DNA of 64,000 nucleotides from Lineus longissimus. Taxonomy: Eukaryota; Nemertea; Pilidiophora; Heteronemertea; Lineidae. The stretch is taken from contig NC_088316.1 of NCBI RefSeq assembly GCF_910592395.1, positions 20,478,501-20,542,500 on the forward strand. Direction: 5' to 3'. Below the pieces are notes generated by a model. That model was given only the letters and a program-made list of their open reading frames with translations, was not told the DNA's origin and did no database searches. The position numbers and the translations under genes are program-made. This document shows positions 1-14,400 of the stretch, piece after piece (the first letter of the stretch is position 1; each line of letters starts with the position of its first letter).

Positions 1-1560
1 GACAGGTTATCAGGTTTTCCATTTATTTTGCTTTATTTCCTTGAAGATCGTGGAATAGATGAGAGTTAAGGAACATGTCTACTCTGCTAGCTTTCTTTTC
101 ATCTACTCTGCCACTCTTCATATTCACTCTGATCCACTTTCGCCAACCTGTAGAGAAAGACCACAGTTACACATCATAAACTGTAACATTTGATATATGA
201 CATTCGCAAGGAGTTAGAAAATATGAAAGCCCCCCCCATCCCCGCATCCAAACACACGCACACACCTCCACCACCACGAAAAAATAACATATTATATGGC
301 ATATTCCCTGGCTGTGTAAAAGCACCATCCTCCACAGACCCTTGCTCTAAAGCAGGGTGCCAATGAGTCAGGACCGGAATTAGCCTCGTTACGTCCGTGC
401 CTGGCACCCTTGAAAATGTTAAACAATTTAAATCCAACTCTAGTTTACCAGATAATCAGGTACATGTCACATATGGTAGTTGTTATCAAAAGCTGGTTTC
501 TGCTAACTGAATTCGATTTAGGCGCAAGATCAAAGGGAAGGTAGATGATTCAGTCTCACTTTGAGTTCGCACGAAATATGTTTCTCTAATTGGTTTGTGG
601 TCTTAATCATCTCCTGTTGAATGACTGATAGAAACTAAATGGGTGGTTTTAGATTTTATTCTTTACACATATTTGGAAAGAGAAACGTTTGCCTTATGAA
701 TTCTTTAATTCGCGTGCTATGAATTAAACCAAGTTTGTTCGTCGATCTGTTAACTGTTAACTTAAGAATCGCATCTGCAAACCGGAGATTCTCTGGACGA
801 TGGTGCAAGGAGGGATTGTAGCGTTTAATCCTTAGACCTCATCATTTGACACTCAAAGTCAATTCTATAACCATATGTTATGATGACAGTCTCCGAATGT
901 ATCTGTTATAGAAGAAGCTCCCCTAAGAACGTGTGTCACCTGCTGATCCTGACATTTGCACTCTTTTCTGAATGACATTCGAAATGACAAATGAAGTTAG
1001 AGGTTGGATGTGTCGGTCAAAGTACCTGTCATAGCAGCGTCTCAATCACTAGAAATGGGAAAGCAAATTGAATCATGTGATGGTGATTTGATTGAGCCAA
1101 GGTTGCAACGGTTAAGTGGTCAAGGCATTAATGCTACTGTGGCACTTAAGCTTTTGCTAGAACTTGAGCTAATCAGATATTGTATTTCTTCTGAGCCGCC
1201 AGAAAACATTGGTGATTGTACGACTGTGCGTGAAGTTACGAGTGTGATGGAAAAGCACCATCTCTTTCTTTCCATAAAGCGGTATTAATAACCATTCTCT
1301 TGACTTACTGGCTGTAGCTTTACACCGTGTAGTCGACATCATTTTTAAACTCGTGTATTCACTTTTTATGTAATTTGTCGTTCTGGATATAATCATTTTA
1401 TTTTATTTATTTTTTTCTCGTACTCTCGCACATTTCAGGAAATTGTGCATTGTGCGCTTACATGATTAGGTGCATTGAACAAAACAAATAAGAGATGTAA
1501 CACTGTTGTATAATAACAAACTACATATATATTACATAGTGGGGCGGCCACTCATGCTCA
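1..1560. other. Non-coding flank, no gene recognised
   Basis: AT-rich sequence with a CA-rich, C-rich patch near 229-285. An open frame of 94 codons at 1004-1288 (+) has no recognisable motif, signal peptide or splice context and is not supported as a gene. Confidence 0.5.
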
Positions 1561-1569
1561 TGCCAGATG

Positions 1570-2130
1570 CTAAATTGCATCCGACAGCTCATCTCTGTCA
1601 AAGAGGTGATAATCACCCCTGTCCCTCATCAACAGAAGATCCCTGAGCACGCTACCTGTGTCATTCATTTCGATTTCGCCAACTTGGTTACCCCTTCTAA
1701 TCAGGTTGTCCCTATCGGTCCCTATCCTCTCACAAAGTACATTGATGTTTCCCCAGACAGAGGAAGTACTCCCGTAAAAAACTAATTTTGCAGACATTTC
1801 AACCAATTCGTTATTGCTTCTCAGAGCAGTCTTAAGGAAATTTAAGAACCTGCTGTACAACTGAAACTCCGGTTTGTTATCCCGGCATATAGTAGGCAAC
1901 AAATTTGAGTGAGTCCTACATGGTAATTTAAATCGTTTCCTTATACATTTCCTCAAGGTCGTAAGCAATCTACCCATGTGCCTAGAAGAAAAGTCCCAGA
2001 GCACGCTGCCGTATAAACACATGACATATGTTTTGAACAGGCGATATTTTGCATCGCAATGTCGCAATGACCAATTTCCCTAATGAGTTGGGGTTTCGCA
2101 TATCGCGGCATATTGCCCTTAACCATAATA
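1570..2130 (-). mobile_element. LINE (non-LTR retrotransposon) remnant, C-terminal end of reverse-transcriptase ORF
   Basis: On the minus strand an open frame of 165 codons reads DAKYRLFKTYVMCLYGSVLW, then RKCIRKRFKLPCRTHSNLLP and LQLYSRFLNFLK. This pattern (KYxLFKTYCMxLYGSxLW, CxRKxxxLPxRTHxxLLP) is typical of the thumb/post-RT region of CR1-like and related invertebrate LINEs. The match continues upstream to about 2130 in shifted frames, so the element is frameshifted and 5'-truncated. Only a fragment is present; no endonuclease domain or 3' tail was recognised. No function is expected. Confidence 0.75.
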
Positions 2131-2199
2131 ACACAACCAGTGAAACAAGACACCGTGTGCAAGGCACATTATACATTTCAAGAATAGCTGCGATTGAAA

Positions 2200-5039
2200 G
2201 GTGTTGAACACACCTACCCTACCGATGCCAGTTCTACATGATTGCGTCATAGGTAACCTGGCTTCCTGGTTCCTCCGCTCCACCTAGTTAAAGAACGTGC
2301 TCAAGTATAAATCATAGCGTGTCTCTCTATTAAGTCTCTCTGGGTGTATAAGAATTGATCTGAGAGTGATCAATTCAATATGTATAGACCAGCCGCCTCC
2401 TTACGTTCGCCTGATGGAATTCACAACCATTTATCAAAGAGTTGAAAACCACAATCACGAAGAGAACAGGATGAAAGAGGATTATGAATTACGTACTTGC
2501 TATTCTCTTTCAAAGTGATCAACAGCATCACTTTGATGCTTGAGACGTAATGCGATGAGTTTTCACCATTCTTCTCGTTTTCCTGTGATTGCATGATGGT
2601 GATTGAGAAGAATTGTGATTGTTGCTGTCGTCCCTGAGTTGTAATGTTCAAGATCATGGTGATGCCGAGATGCATTTTTGTAGTGCGGTGGAATGTTTTG
2701 ATCATCTGAAATAACTAGAGTTTTGCTTGCATTCCGAATGTCTTATCGCCTATTTGCTGGGAACGAACAGTCCAAGAAGTTGCTAGTCGTCGATTGCCTT
2801 GTATAATGCACTTTTAATTCATTCGGCATTTCAACCTGGCCTTCACGGTCTGTTTCTATCGGGACATTTTGGAAACACTTCTCCTCACAATACCTTTTGA
2901 ATAGTTCCTCAAGCCACTAAAACTTGTCGTATGTTCTCCAGGTTGGAGAGGGTTTGAACTCAGTCTTCGCCCAGACCATGCCTGCAAGTACAAAGTGTAG
3001 TTTGTGGAAGCTTTGCACCGCATTGCCACTTTCTGGCCATGGTATGGATACTGTTGTACATAGTTCATGCTTGAGTATTACCTTCTGGGTCAAGGATTGG
3101 CTTAACTGTATCATGCTTCTGTTTTGCTACCAACCAATGCTCAGGAGATATGTTAGGTAAACATGCCTAAGATGTTATTGTTTTCCGACATAACATTCTA
3201 TGATAAATGTAGTCTCATCTTGGTCAGAATCTCGTATTTGTGTATGGGTGTGCTGAGATCTATTGTTGTTTAAAGGAATTGGCGGCTTTTACTTCTTCTT
3301 CTCTTCCTTACATCTCTTCTTTACTTTACTTCTTTACTTTAGTTTCTGACTTTTCCGCTACCCGAAGTGTAAAAGTTGCATTAAAAAGTCAGATTTGCCA
3401 GACTACTCCTGTTTTTTACGCTGATCGTAACCTTTCGATCTACTATATAGGTTATATAGGTTACATAATATAGTATGTCTTTTGTAGTTCATGGTCGATG
3501 GAGCCACTGCGGTAGAGTCACTCCATGAAGGGCAATGATAGATCCATGGTTGAGAGCCAACCACCAACTGATCTCTCTGCATCCCGCACTCTCACCTACT
3601 ACCTGTCCGAACGCATCGATTCTCAATATTCCTTCTTAATCGATTTCGTCATCTGCATTGAAATCCTGTCAGAATTGATTATTATCTTAGTGATATGTTT
3701 CCTGTTGTTTATGGTGTGGCCGACTTGACTTGCTTCAGAACATTATTCCACACGAGAGGTCAGCGAGAATGGCTTGGTTTATTTCACTTCGGTACTATCA
3801 TGCAAAACTATTTGTCTTGAGTGTGTGGATGTCGTGGTCAAGTTAAGGTGATAATAATCTGTTGTTTTGTACATGACTTGACATCTACTGCAGTAGTGGT
3901 TATTCCAGGCAAGCCTTGAACAATGTGAACAGTCGTGTGGACATCTTTTGTCTCAGGTAAAGGTGGTGATTCCGGGAGTGTGGTGGAAGTCAAGTTCCAT
4001 TGTCTGTGTAGTCTGTGCACCCATACGTACTGGTATAAGAGACAATATTTTCACGCCTGTATGCCATTTCATGCACCAAAGGGTTGCATGAAATCTATCT
4101 GTCCTTCATGCAAATCCGTCATGAATATGGTGTGGCTGTTTGCAATCAAAACATATCCCATGATCTGGCGCGCACGCAGCAATTCCCCATCCCATTCTAT
4201 TAACGCTCTGATTATTATCTCGGCCAGTTGGAATCCAATGCTCAAATCCTCAATTAACCGGGGATTGGTATATAGCATAGGAAAAATGACGGGCAAATCT
4301 ATGATAAGACCGCAGCAGTTACGTTGTGCTTGATACAAATGAGGTTATCGCCGTTGATTACAATATTTAAACAGACCGCACACTACTGATTCAGGTATTT
4401 TTTGTCCCGACGACATACAAGCATGCAGTTAAGGTTCTCATAATTTGAAACAACCTGGCCTAGAGTTTGAATACGAACTGAGCAGGGTTATGGTAAATGT
4501 AGCAAGTGTACCATGAAACAAGATGACAGTTCTATTGAAAAGCCACCTTTCCGGATGCGATCTCAATAGCACCCATTCCAATAATCGGAACTGAACTCTC
4601 ACGTACATTGACGCTAAGATAGAGTTTGATAAAACGAAACAACTGCGCTGGCACCTGACTGACATCTTAACACAAAGGACTGAGTGGGACTAGACCGTGA
4701 AGCGAATGGCCAGCTATCAGACATCACATGAATGTATCAGTGTTTAACAAACTAACAACCATGTGTCAGACGAACACGAAGTTACCCGTGACCTCATCAG
4801 GCTGATTGATGCCTTCGATGGATATCTGACTCGTAGACATCAAGGCAAGGGCAACGTTCCACTGCTAAATACATGAATACCACGCAATTCTTTTCGAATT
4901 CATCTCGCACCCAAGGATGCAGCTTATAGTCTGTCTGTGTGTGTTCAAAAACTGGGAGGCTGTTTGTCATTGTTTAGTGCAGTCTAATCCTCGAACATGA
5001 TCAAAGCCATACGGTCTTATTTGCATATTCGTTCCGTTT
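2200..5039. other. Non-coding, no gene recognised
   Basis: Only short open frames without motifs. A local tandem of TATATAGGT-type units lies at about 3444-3470. Confidence 0.45.
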
Positions 5040-5870
5040 TTAGTCCACCTCTGGGGAGCTTATACAGACCGTGACGTACGTCGTCCATCGTCGTCGTCTG
5101 TCGTCGCGGTCCGTCGTCGGCGTCCGTCGTCGTCCGTTAGCGGAGCACGTTTCGTCACCGCTAGGGCTAGATGGCTAAAACTTGGTGTGATGGTAGCTTT
5201 GGGCAACATGTCCAGGTGTATTTTTCTTTTTCGCGATATGACCTACTTTCTGGCCTCCAGGTGGCCATCTTGTAAATTGGTTTTTGCCTTTTTAAAGCTA
5301 ATGGTTGTACGTAGAGTGACGAAATTTTTATGATGGGGTATCTAATAAGGTTAAATGAAATATCACCCGGGTTTTTGATTTGACCTACTTTTCAAGGTCA
5401 CATAGGTCAAAGTTCACTAAATCACCGATAGGTGGCACTTTTCGTTTCTATTTGAGCTAGAAGGTTCTAAACTTGTGAGGATAAGTAGCTAGGGCCTTCT
5501 ATCCTACCCCAAAAATTTGTCCCGCTCGGACTTCAAATATGGCCGCCAAGCGGCCATCTTGAAAATTAAACAAAGTTGGATTGCAACCAAATTTCATGTG
5601 ATTGTATATCTATGTTCTCTCTACAACATCCCTGATTTTCAGTCAAATCCATCTACCAATATGGCCGCCAAGTTGCCATCTTGAACATTAAACAGAGTCC
5701 TATTACCCCGAAACTGATGATCGGATTGCAACCAAACTTCATGTGATTATGTATCTATGTACTCTTATCAATATCCCTAATTTTCAGTCAAATCCCATGA
5801 CTAATATGGCCACCAGGCCGCCATCTTGAAAATACAAAGAAAGTCCGAGTACTCCTAAACTGGTGAAACT
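5040..5870. mobile_element. Composite interspersed repeat with GTCGTC-rich head and internal near-130-bp tandem units
   Basis: The block opens with a GTCGTCC-rich stretch (5080-5145). It then contains repeated segments that each include CAACCAAATTTCATGTGAT-like, TTTTCAGTCAAATCC-like and ATGGCCGCCAAGxxGCCATCTTGAA-like motifs (about 5540-5830). The arrangement, without a coding frame, is that of a non-autonomous DNA-transposon-like or satellite-like interspersed repeat common in marine invertebrate genomes. Terminal inverted repeats were not defined by eye. Confidence 0.5.
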
Positions 5871-5879
5871 AGCCAGGAA

Positions 5880-8228
5880 CTGTTCTCCCCATATCCACTG
5901 CAAATGACATGCATTACATTACCCGAGGTGAGCACATGGTCCCTGGACCATTTCATTTCATCTTACAATATCACTCTGTGTAAAAGTTTGAGGATTCCGC
6001 CAGTTGAACTCATGAGGCAGTTCTCCTTCACGAATTCGATCAAAATGAGCGAACGTGCAGGTGACGAAATGTTACATTGAGGCATCACAGAAGAGCCGAA
6101 TCAATGTTTAGCAATTCATATCATATGAATTGCAGACTACCATTTAAAATTTGAAACCCGAGCTGAATACCGGTGTTTGTACCTGATGGTTGTTGTGCCG
6201 TTTTGCTGTTCATATTTGAAAGACATGCATGTACAGGGGAAGGGTTGGAGTGCGACTGTCTATTCCCAGTGTTTATTGTATACAAATGGGATTCGGGTGT
6301 GCAATGTGCAATGTGAAATGTGAATGAGAAGGGGAATGCAGTAGTTAAAGTATTGAGTTGTACTTTATATCGCCACACAACTGTCCTTTCGCATGAAGTC
6401 AGTTTGTATATCCAATTGATGCAATGTCACCAATCCATGAAAACTATTCTCATCCCATGATACAGTGCATCGCAGTTATGCGATCAAGAATGGGTAGTTA
6501 TCTCACCAGGAACGGAATTCGATCATGCTTTATCGAACAGCCGCCACTGATAGCGTTTAAATATCTTCAAAGCGTAAAGCCAGTGTCTCAAATATAAAAT
6601 CAATGTTAGACACGCGTCGAGAATGACAACTCGTGCAGTGAACACGCTTTTGAAAGAAACTCCCGCATTGCAACATATCAGTACATGTACTTGTAATGTC
6701 AATGTTTAAACTCTGCTGATACTAGTACTATTACACGACAATGAAACATACATGTACCTATCCATTGAGTGAATGGAGTGTGTGATAAAGGCGTCTTGCT
6801 GTATTCTCCAACAATTCCGAGCAAAAGTGATCTGTTCTTATTCGAGTGGTGTGTCTCCCTACTTTGTATTGATAGTGGCTCATCTTCATCCCATGCCAGC
6901 CCTGTAACATGTTCTACACAGCGCTGCATTTCACCGTCAATATAAAACGAGACCCCAGGTGTGCAAAAAGTCTGCTATGATATGAAAAGTTATGGCTACA
7001 CAATGTCATTAACATTACAAAAGAAAACTGGTGATGGTGGTGCTAAATAAAACTCTAAGAAACCCTGGATGTTGCCATTAAGTGTTATTGCTGCAGTAAA
7101 GCATTCAGGTTTTGCTTTTTACTGGAGTGTCTTAAGCTGCGTTCGAATTCAACCGAAGGCTGCTACAAACCTTCTCGTTACGACGTTGTCATGATGTCGG
7201 AGGACAGTTTGAAATTAGCTTTTCAAAGTCCAGACTATTCACGTCAATACAGTGTGCAGCATGCATCTGTAAAGCCTCAGCATAATATCCTGTACCACTG
7301 ACCAAGCCTGCATCAACACAAAACGATGTCTCGTGGGAGAGACGAAAAACGTCCCTGTTATATTAAGAGTTATAGCCATACGTTTAATATGGATAAACGC
7401 GGACCAGTATTGGTGGATCACTGTTTGTAACGAGGGGTACAGACCTTGTAATGAATCAAGATAGATTATTGTGCGGTTGTCTCTGACTGAAGGTTAGCTA
7501 GAATCGATAAAACATTATGATTATCAGACTAGCACTAGTCCGCTTCCGTCTAATGAGTGGTAAATAAGAGGCAATTTGTGGAAAGGCCAGAGAGTGCCAC
7601 AGTTCTGTCAGGCAATTAGCAGATTACTTTCGTTTGGATCGGGTTAGATTTATGTTATGTCAGTTTCTAATTACAGTATGTTTATGTCCGAAGCCCGAAA
7701 TAAAGAAGCCTGAATAAAATGGCTGAGGGGAAGCCCGAAATAAAACCCGAAATAAAGCAGCTTCTTCAAATGCTAATTTAAGAGGATACACTGCATCTTG
7801 TAAACGATTTTCTCCACAGGTTACTGGTAAATTGACTGATCTCATAAGACAGTGTTGCAGATTGTGACTCTTCACTGCTAGTGTTTAGTGCGCCTGGTGA
7901 TTGTTTAATGCTTGGTAATTTGCCGGGGGAATATGTGGCATGTCGGCCTGCTAGAGCGACCAGCGAAGTATCTGGTAAGGAGGCAGTGACGGCGCCGTAA
8001 CTAACCATGGATGATAGATCGAGAGCTCTTAGACAGCAATACTGAGGCGGTAAGTGCAGCCACAGGTACTTGTGGTGGTGTACCTTCATGAGGACATGTT
8101 CAAGTCCCATATTAAATCGGGCAATGGCGGCTGGCGACACGCAGTTATTGCTTTCAAAGTCATTCTCAGCCTTTTGGGGTATGTATCAGGCGCGGTTTCC
8201 TACTTGATTGATTTCATAATTCAATAAA
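5880..8228. other. Non-coding, no gene recognised
   Basis: Short unsupported open frames only. Repeats of GCCCGAAATAAA occur at 7690-7762. Confidence 0.45.
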
Positions 8229-8460
8229 GTTCAAAATTCTGAAAAATTTTCAAAGCCAAAATTGATTGGGGACTGAATATGTTACTTTATTTTGAGCAGA
8301 AAAAAAAGCGAAAATTTTTTTTTCATCATTCAGACTCAGAGTTGAATTTTTTCAGCAGTTCAAAATTTTGAAAAATTTTCAAAGTCAAAAAATTTTTGGG
8401 ACTGATGATGTTGGTTCATTTTGAGCAGAAAACAAAAAAACAGTGAAAAACATTTTTTGT
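8229..8460 (+). repeat. AT-rich dispersed repeat, copy 1 (GGGACTGATGATG family)
   Basis: Shares TTCAAAATTTTGAAAAATTTTC, GGGACTGATGATGTTGGTTC and ATTTTGAGCAGAAAACAAAA segments with 19351-19742 and 44855-45262. It contains two degenerate internal units. No coding potential. Confidence 0.75.
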
Positions 8461-8469
8461 ACTTTCTGC

Positions 8470-11400
8470 CTGGTCAAGTATGATGAGTACTACTGTAGTT
8501 TGGTACTACCTTTGTATTAAAGTAAATGCGCTGCCCTCGGTCATCATCGTTATCCCGCAAAATGGGCACTGCCTAATTCCTGGTCATGTACGATGAGATC
8601 CACCTTTGTATCACGAAGCGACTCCCCACCGCCGCGTACAATCAATCTGATTGATTTGCCGCCTCTCAATACATTTCAATTAGACGGCACACGTAGTACT
8701 TAGATTGTGTCTGGTTGCTCGTCATGTCTGGCGTGAGGTGTTAGTTAAGACTGATCTTCCTTATATGGGGTTATTCCCCATTGATAAGCTATCCGTCTTG
8801 TTCTGGTTGCATTCATTTGGTCTCATTAGTGTGTCGCTGATTTTCCGTCAGCGTTGTTTGTTTTAACACGAGTTGCTGAGGGGACTGGACGATCCATCAC
8901 AAATCTCGGTGAGTTTCATAGCAGAAACGGAAAGGCCCACCCAATAAATATCACAGTTACATTTCGTGGCTGAGGGGCACTGATCTTAAAGGGAAAAACT
9001 AGGATCAGAGATAACCAGGCCAAACAACTGTTTCTTTTCCTTCATGATATTGAACGACAACTGAGTGTGATTTATTCGTTACTCTGTTTGCAAATTAATC
9101 ACCAAAATATTCATCACCTCTGAATGCAAGCACTGCTATCGTGCATGCAGACCAAGCTCAAAAGTGTTGCCAGTTACTCCCGTGGGCACCCACATAGTGA
9201 CTCCTACAATAAGGTCATCGTATTCTCAGCCAATTGAGTCCGCTCTCATTGTGGCGAAGGAGCAATAACAATTTACCAATCCATCTGATAAGATGATGCT
9301 GTTTCCTTCTACTGGCCATTATCTGAGAAAGCATCTCTTTCTCAGATAGCTCGACATATTTGCTAAGAGAACACGTCTTTGCAATCCCCTCGGGCCCACT
9401 TGAATGTTGCTACACACATATAGTTTACGGTTCCATCCACTAAGTGAGGTTGAGATTGAGGTGACGTTCAGATAAACTTATTGTCCACGTGTAGAACTCC
9501 GTTTTATGAGAATGATTTTATAATCTTGCCTTGAACTTACCCAGACATTCAATATGTGTCGAGGAGAGATTTGAAACACTGAAGCACTAGAAGAGCTGCC
9601 AGAACTTTCAAATGATGATATATCTATGAAGAGTGTCTGCGCTTATCATGAAATGGTAAGAGGATGATCTGGTGAATAAATCTGAACTTATACCTATCAA
9701 TAACCAGAGGTTAGTAAGTCACACACACATAACTCTGGACTTGACACTTGTAGATGTGGTCGTCGCTCTATCACCTTAATGATCTCGGCTCATTTCGTTA
9801 TTGCCGAAATGTCAGTGATGTGGAAAAGTAATCTGTTTTCGTCATTACAGACGTGCGTTGTCATATCAATAAGGGTGTGTTGGATGACCCCGTCACAAAT
9901 GTATGCTTATCACTGACACTGAACCTCGATCGTCTCTCATATAGACACACTGAGATAATCGTCAACTTAATTCAAAGACAACCAAATCGATTCAAGCGAT
10001 GATGTATGGCGATATGGCATTACCTGTAGCAGCCTTAACTCATCCTTAGGCTACATTGTCAAACTGACCATCACTCCGGTGTGAGGTCGTATCTTGTCCC
10101 TGGACAAAAGTGTCTATTGATGAACTTGACATTTAGAATACTTGCAAGAACTTCAATTTATCTAGATCTGTAGGAATTTATGAATAACAGAGCGGCGTTC
10201 AACTAATAAAGACCAAATATTCTAACCGCCAACAGCCATCTGAAAAATCACATCCCTGTCAAACCATAACTAGCCCATTGAGACACATTTACCTGCAATT
10301 ACCTTGTTAAACATTGACAGGGACATCGGAAAGCCCCTGAGCTATGACACGAACCGCCACATATCACAACTGTAATTGATTCAAAGCTCACTTGGTTCGT
10401 TTTCCATTGACGAATCTGTTGATTTCTGGCGCGACATGACCTCGGGACAAGGCATTTGGTGAGACGAACGGCAGCTGTCACGGCCGAAGTGGAAATTGGA
10501 TAACGTCGCAGCGATAACAACTTATCTTAACCATATTTGATTAGCGATTTTAACCTAACAGACATGTAGCTCGCTGATTACCATGTTCTTTGTTTGGTTC
10601 CCTGTGAAAGTCTGATCCCATCACGAGGTTGATAAAAGGATGGGCGGATACATTTTTGCCGTGATCGAATTAAATTGTTACAGTACGTCACAATGACTAT
10701 ATCAGTGACCTAATCCAAAACAGTATGACAGAGAGAGTAGGCCTTATATCGAGTTATGTTTATTCGTAAACCGCATTTCAAATGATTATATTTTTACCAA
10801 GTTTCAGAATAGATAAACTCCAGCCCTTTTCCCAATCGCAGCGGTACTCTCAGATACCGCCAGTGGCTAAACTCTTCAATAGCATGTCCATTCGATTCCT
10901 CAAGAGTTTCAACGGTAAATTATTGACATCGATAGATTATCTTCATTTGCAAAGCATGAAAATGTCGACGAATCTTTTGTCTCGCCGGATGTTTTGGCGA
11001 TATCATAATTATATAGTTATATATTTTTCAACAGGATTATATCGTTGGGCTAGTGATCACTTGCATATCTATTATGAAACAAAATTGACAAATTCTCTCC
11101 AGCTTTTTAGACATGTTGAGGTAGGCCTACTATTAAACTGCCAACTATCGTGTCTCATTTAGGGCTCCAAAGTTTGTGACTGAACCGGTGCTTTAGATTT
11201 CCCTTCCGTCACAACAATTAACACCAAAACGATACTGCTGTTCCATTTTGATAGATCATGCAAATAATCTCCAGGAGGCCAAAAGTACCATCACTTATCA
11301 GGCTTTTTAGTTTCGTATAATATGTTGGTGCAGGTAACAGAACAGTTGAACAGAAATGGACGAATATGAAAGCGCCTCCATAATTAGGCCCAATATATAA

Positions 11401-14400
11401 AAGTGTCCTCCTGTCACATTACTGTCTCCTTTGATGGCAGAAAGTGCTTTTCCTTCTTCTGTTCTTCTTTGTTGGAGCAACTTAAGAAAGCTTATTTCAT
11501 CATGAAGACGTGAATTTGATAAAATATCATTAGTTGTTTCTTTGGAGCGATAAAGGCACGTTTTTGGATCGTATGACAATGACAAACTGCCAGTCATGTA
11601 ATGAAAAATGCGTTTATAAGATTTTCATACCAGTCCAGTTGTTCAAGATCCAATTTGAAAAGGGATGGACAAAGCATTGTGATGTTTTTCTACTGCCGTC
11701 ATTTTATATCCTATACCATTCTTGACTTGGGGAAACTGTATGAGCCTGAGTCGGACAGTTAACAATTGTTACGCTGAATTTTAGGCATCTCAGCATAAAC
11801 TAGAGACCCAGATCAGAGATCTACATGCTGGTGAGCTGAATTTTACGCAATGACTTGGCGGACAATCATAACGTAAACCCTGAACATGCAGCCACAGAAG
11901 AGGTCGAACCCAGGCCATGGATGGCTTGGATATAGATATTCAGTAAGGATTTGTGTTGAATCCGTCGAAGAGATATCTACATGTAAGTTTGCTTCTCATG
12001 TGACCGATAATCCTTGTGTCACCTAAGGGAAATGCACCATGTGTAATTTACTGTTACATTTTATCGTGGGGTGGGGAGGTACACAGCATATTGATGATTG
12101 CGCAAGGTACAGACACAGCGGTCTCTTTCTCCCGGGATCTTCATCGAGGTTTGCTTGCAGATATCTTGTGACACTGACAAGTGAAAAGGGATAACGTATC
12201 ATAACCAGTTAAATATGCTCTCAAGATAGACAACCACCTCCTTGTCTAAGTCCCCTTAGACAAAACCTCTGTAGACAACCCCAGTATATTGCTGGTGCCA
12301 ATGCAATAAACATTCCACGCTCCTGACCCGTAATTCATTACATCGCAGTTACTATCCGTCTCGTTTAATTAGCCCTGCGGGCGTCTGGCGAGAGACAATC
12401 TCTTGATACTTAGATCAGGACAGAGAAATTGGCAGCAGGGGGTAAAAAACCTCAACAGCTACCGTAATCACCAGAGTTTTGCCAGTGCTGGACCTTTGAC
12501 CGCTAGGAGACGCATACCAAAATCATTTCGAATGCCAATTATTACTAATGCTGTGAATGATAAGATAAATTTTGTTGACAGTCATTCACGTGTGAATAGA
12601 AAGATCAACAAACTTCTAATAGTTTTAAAACTTCGTTATCACAAACTTTTAATGTCAGTTTATCATTAATGTAGGGCGGTTCACACTGTTTCATAGCTCT
12701 TTTGTCGTTGGACGACCGTGTTGATTATAATTTCGACGCAATTTGTGGAGTCGGATATTGCTGGTGTTAGATGTCAACTTTGTTTTGTGTGGAGCCAATT
12801 TAATAAAAGCTTCGACGAAGATGTTGATCATAACAGGAGGTGGTATGCTGTTAAGAAATGTCAGGTAATTTAATAAATACAGCAATTTAATTCTAAAGCC
12901 GATCGGCCGCAATTGTTTTTTTTAATAACATAAATTTATTAACATAAGCAACAACATTTTAGAGAGTTCTAGTTCTAATTGGTTCCTAACTAAATGCAAC
13001 TTTCTGCTAGATTACTTTGGTTTACGCCAGGGTGTCCCATTCAACACACTTCCGCGTTTGTCCCAGCGACATCAGCTAATGGTATCAAATCGATAAAGAA
13101 ATAATATCTGATTTCCGAAATTATTAACGTCTTAGCTGTAATTGGTTTAAACGAAAGTTCTGTCGCCTTTCCGTCTCTTGAAATTTATTGCGTTTTTTTC
13201 TCATCTCAGTCAGTATTGAGTCACTTTACTTGCGATTAGATCAGAGTCGATAACAATATCGGCTGTTCGACTTGTAATCCTGGGCATTCCAGTAACTAAA
13301 CTAATGAACATTAAATGCACTTTATTTAATCATGTGATGGACGGTAAGCTGAACTTATACGGAGCAATAGATGTCCCTCTCCTGTCATCGTTCTTTTATC
13401 ATTTTGCCACTCGTCAATCTTTGTTCGTGTCGTCGCACTTCTGAATCGCATCATTTCATCTATCTTTATTTTAACACATAACTTTACTTTCGAAGGAGGC
13501 TTTCGAGTTAAGTATGTTCAAGTGATTAATCATCATAAATTAACTGTAGCAGGGTGTGCAAAGCAGCTGCTTTACTTGGAAACTTGTATTTTAGGAGCAC
13601 TTCATCGCCTTTGTTATACTTACCAGACAAGAGCTTGAATTTGACGGTTTTATTGACAGTGTGGTGAGGATTAATGCCCTTCTTGGAGGGATTGCTGCCA
13701 TTGTTGGTTTACGCGCGAGGGGAGTTGTAATGGGGGGGGGGGGGGGGTTCGTCAAATTGGCAACCAGCTGGATGGCGTCCGACCTCATATCGTGTCGGTA
13801 TATGAGGCCATGTCGCCCTGGACAGGATATGGCTCACACCAATCCTTTAATCATTATACCAAGACACGGTCATATTGGAGACGGACGCAGGCCAGTTGAG
13901 ACAAGAGTATAGTCACAAACTGTATGTTATTGACTTTGATCCTAATACTTATCGGACCAAGACCGAAGACCAACTTATATTTCAGACAAGGAGCAGTAGG
14001 CCTATACACTCAGTAGTAAACTTCCCCTCCCAAATGTCAGTGAAGTTATCCTAAATGATGTGCGAGTGAATAGGATGACAGCGTCTGGTTGAAAATAAGA
14101 ACGATTAAGCAAGCATACAGTGTTTCTGTAAACAAATATATTTCCTTCTTATGACACGAGAGTTCTAACATCGCCCTCATTTTATGATGCAGCATATGTC
14201 ATGCTACACTACTCACCCTCTACATAAACTGCTTAGCGTATTGCCGTTGACCACCCTCAAGCTGCCAACCATACTCCTTTCCTCTCGCGCACCAATACAT
14301 GCAGCCGGGAGACTCAAGTTTGCTTGACCACAGTCTCCACTGCAGCTGAAGATGAAACTGGCAAGGTTTCACCATTGTGTGCTGTGAGAAAGAAGCATAA

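Noticed and set aside
1004-1288. 94-codon frame as a small gene
   Set aside because: No recognisable motif, no start or splice context, and its length is within chance in this composition.
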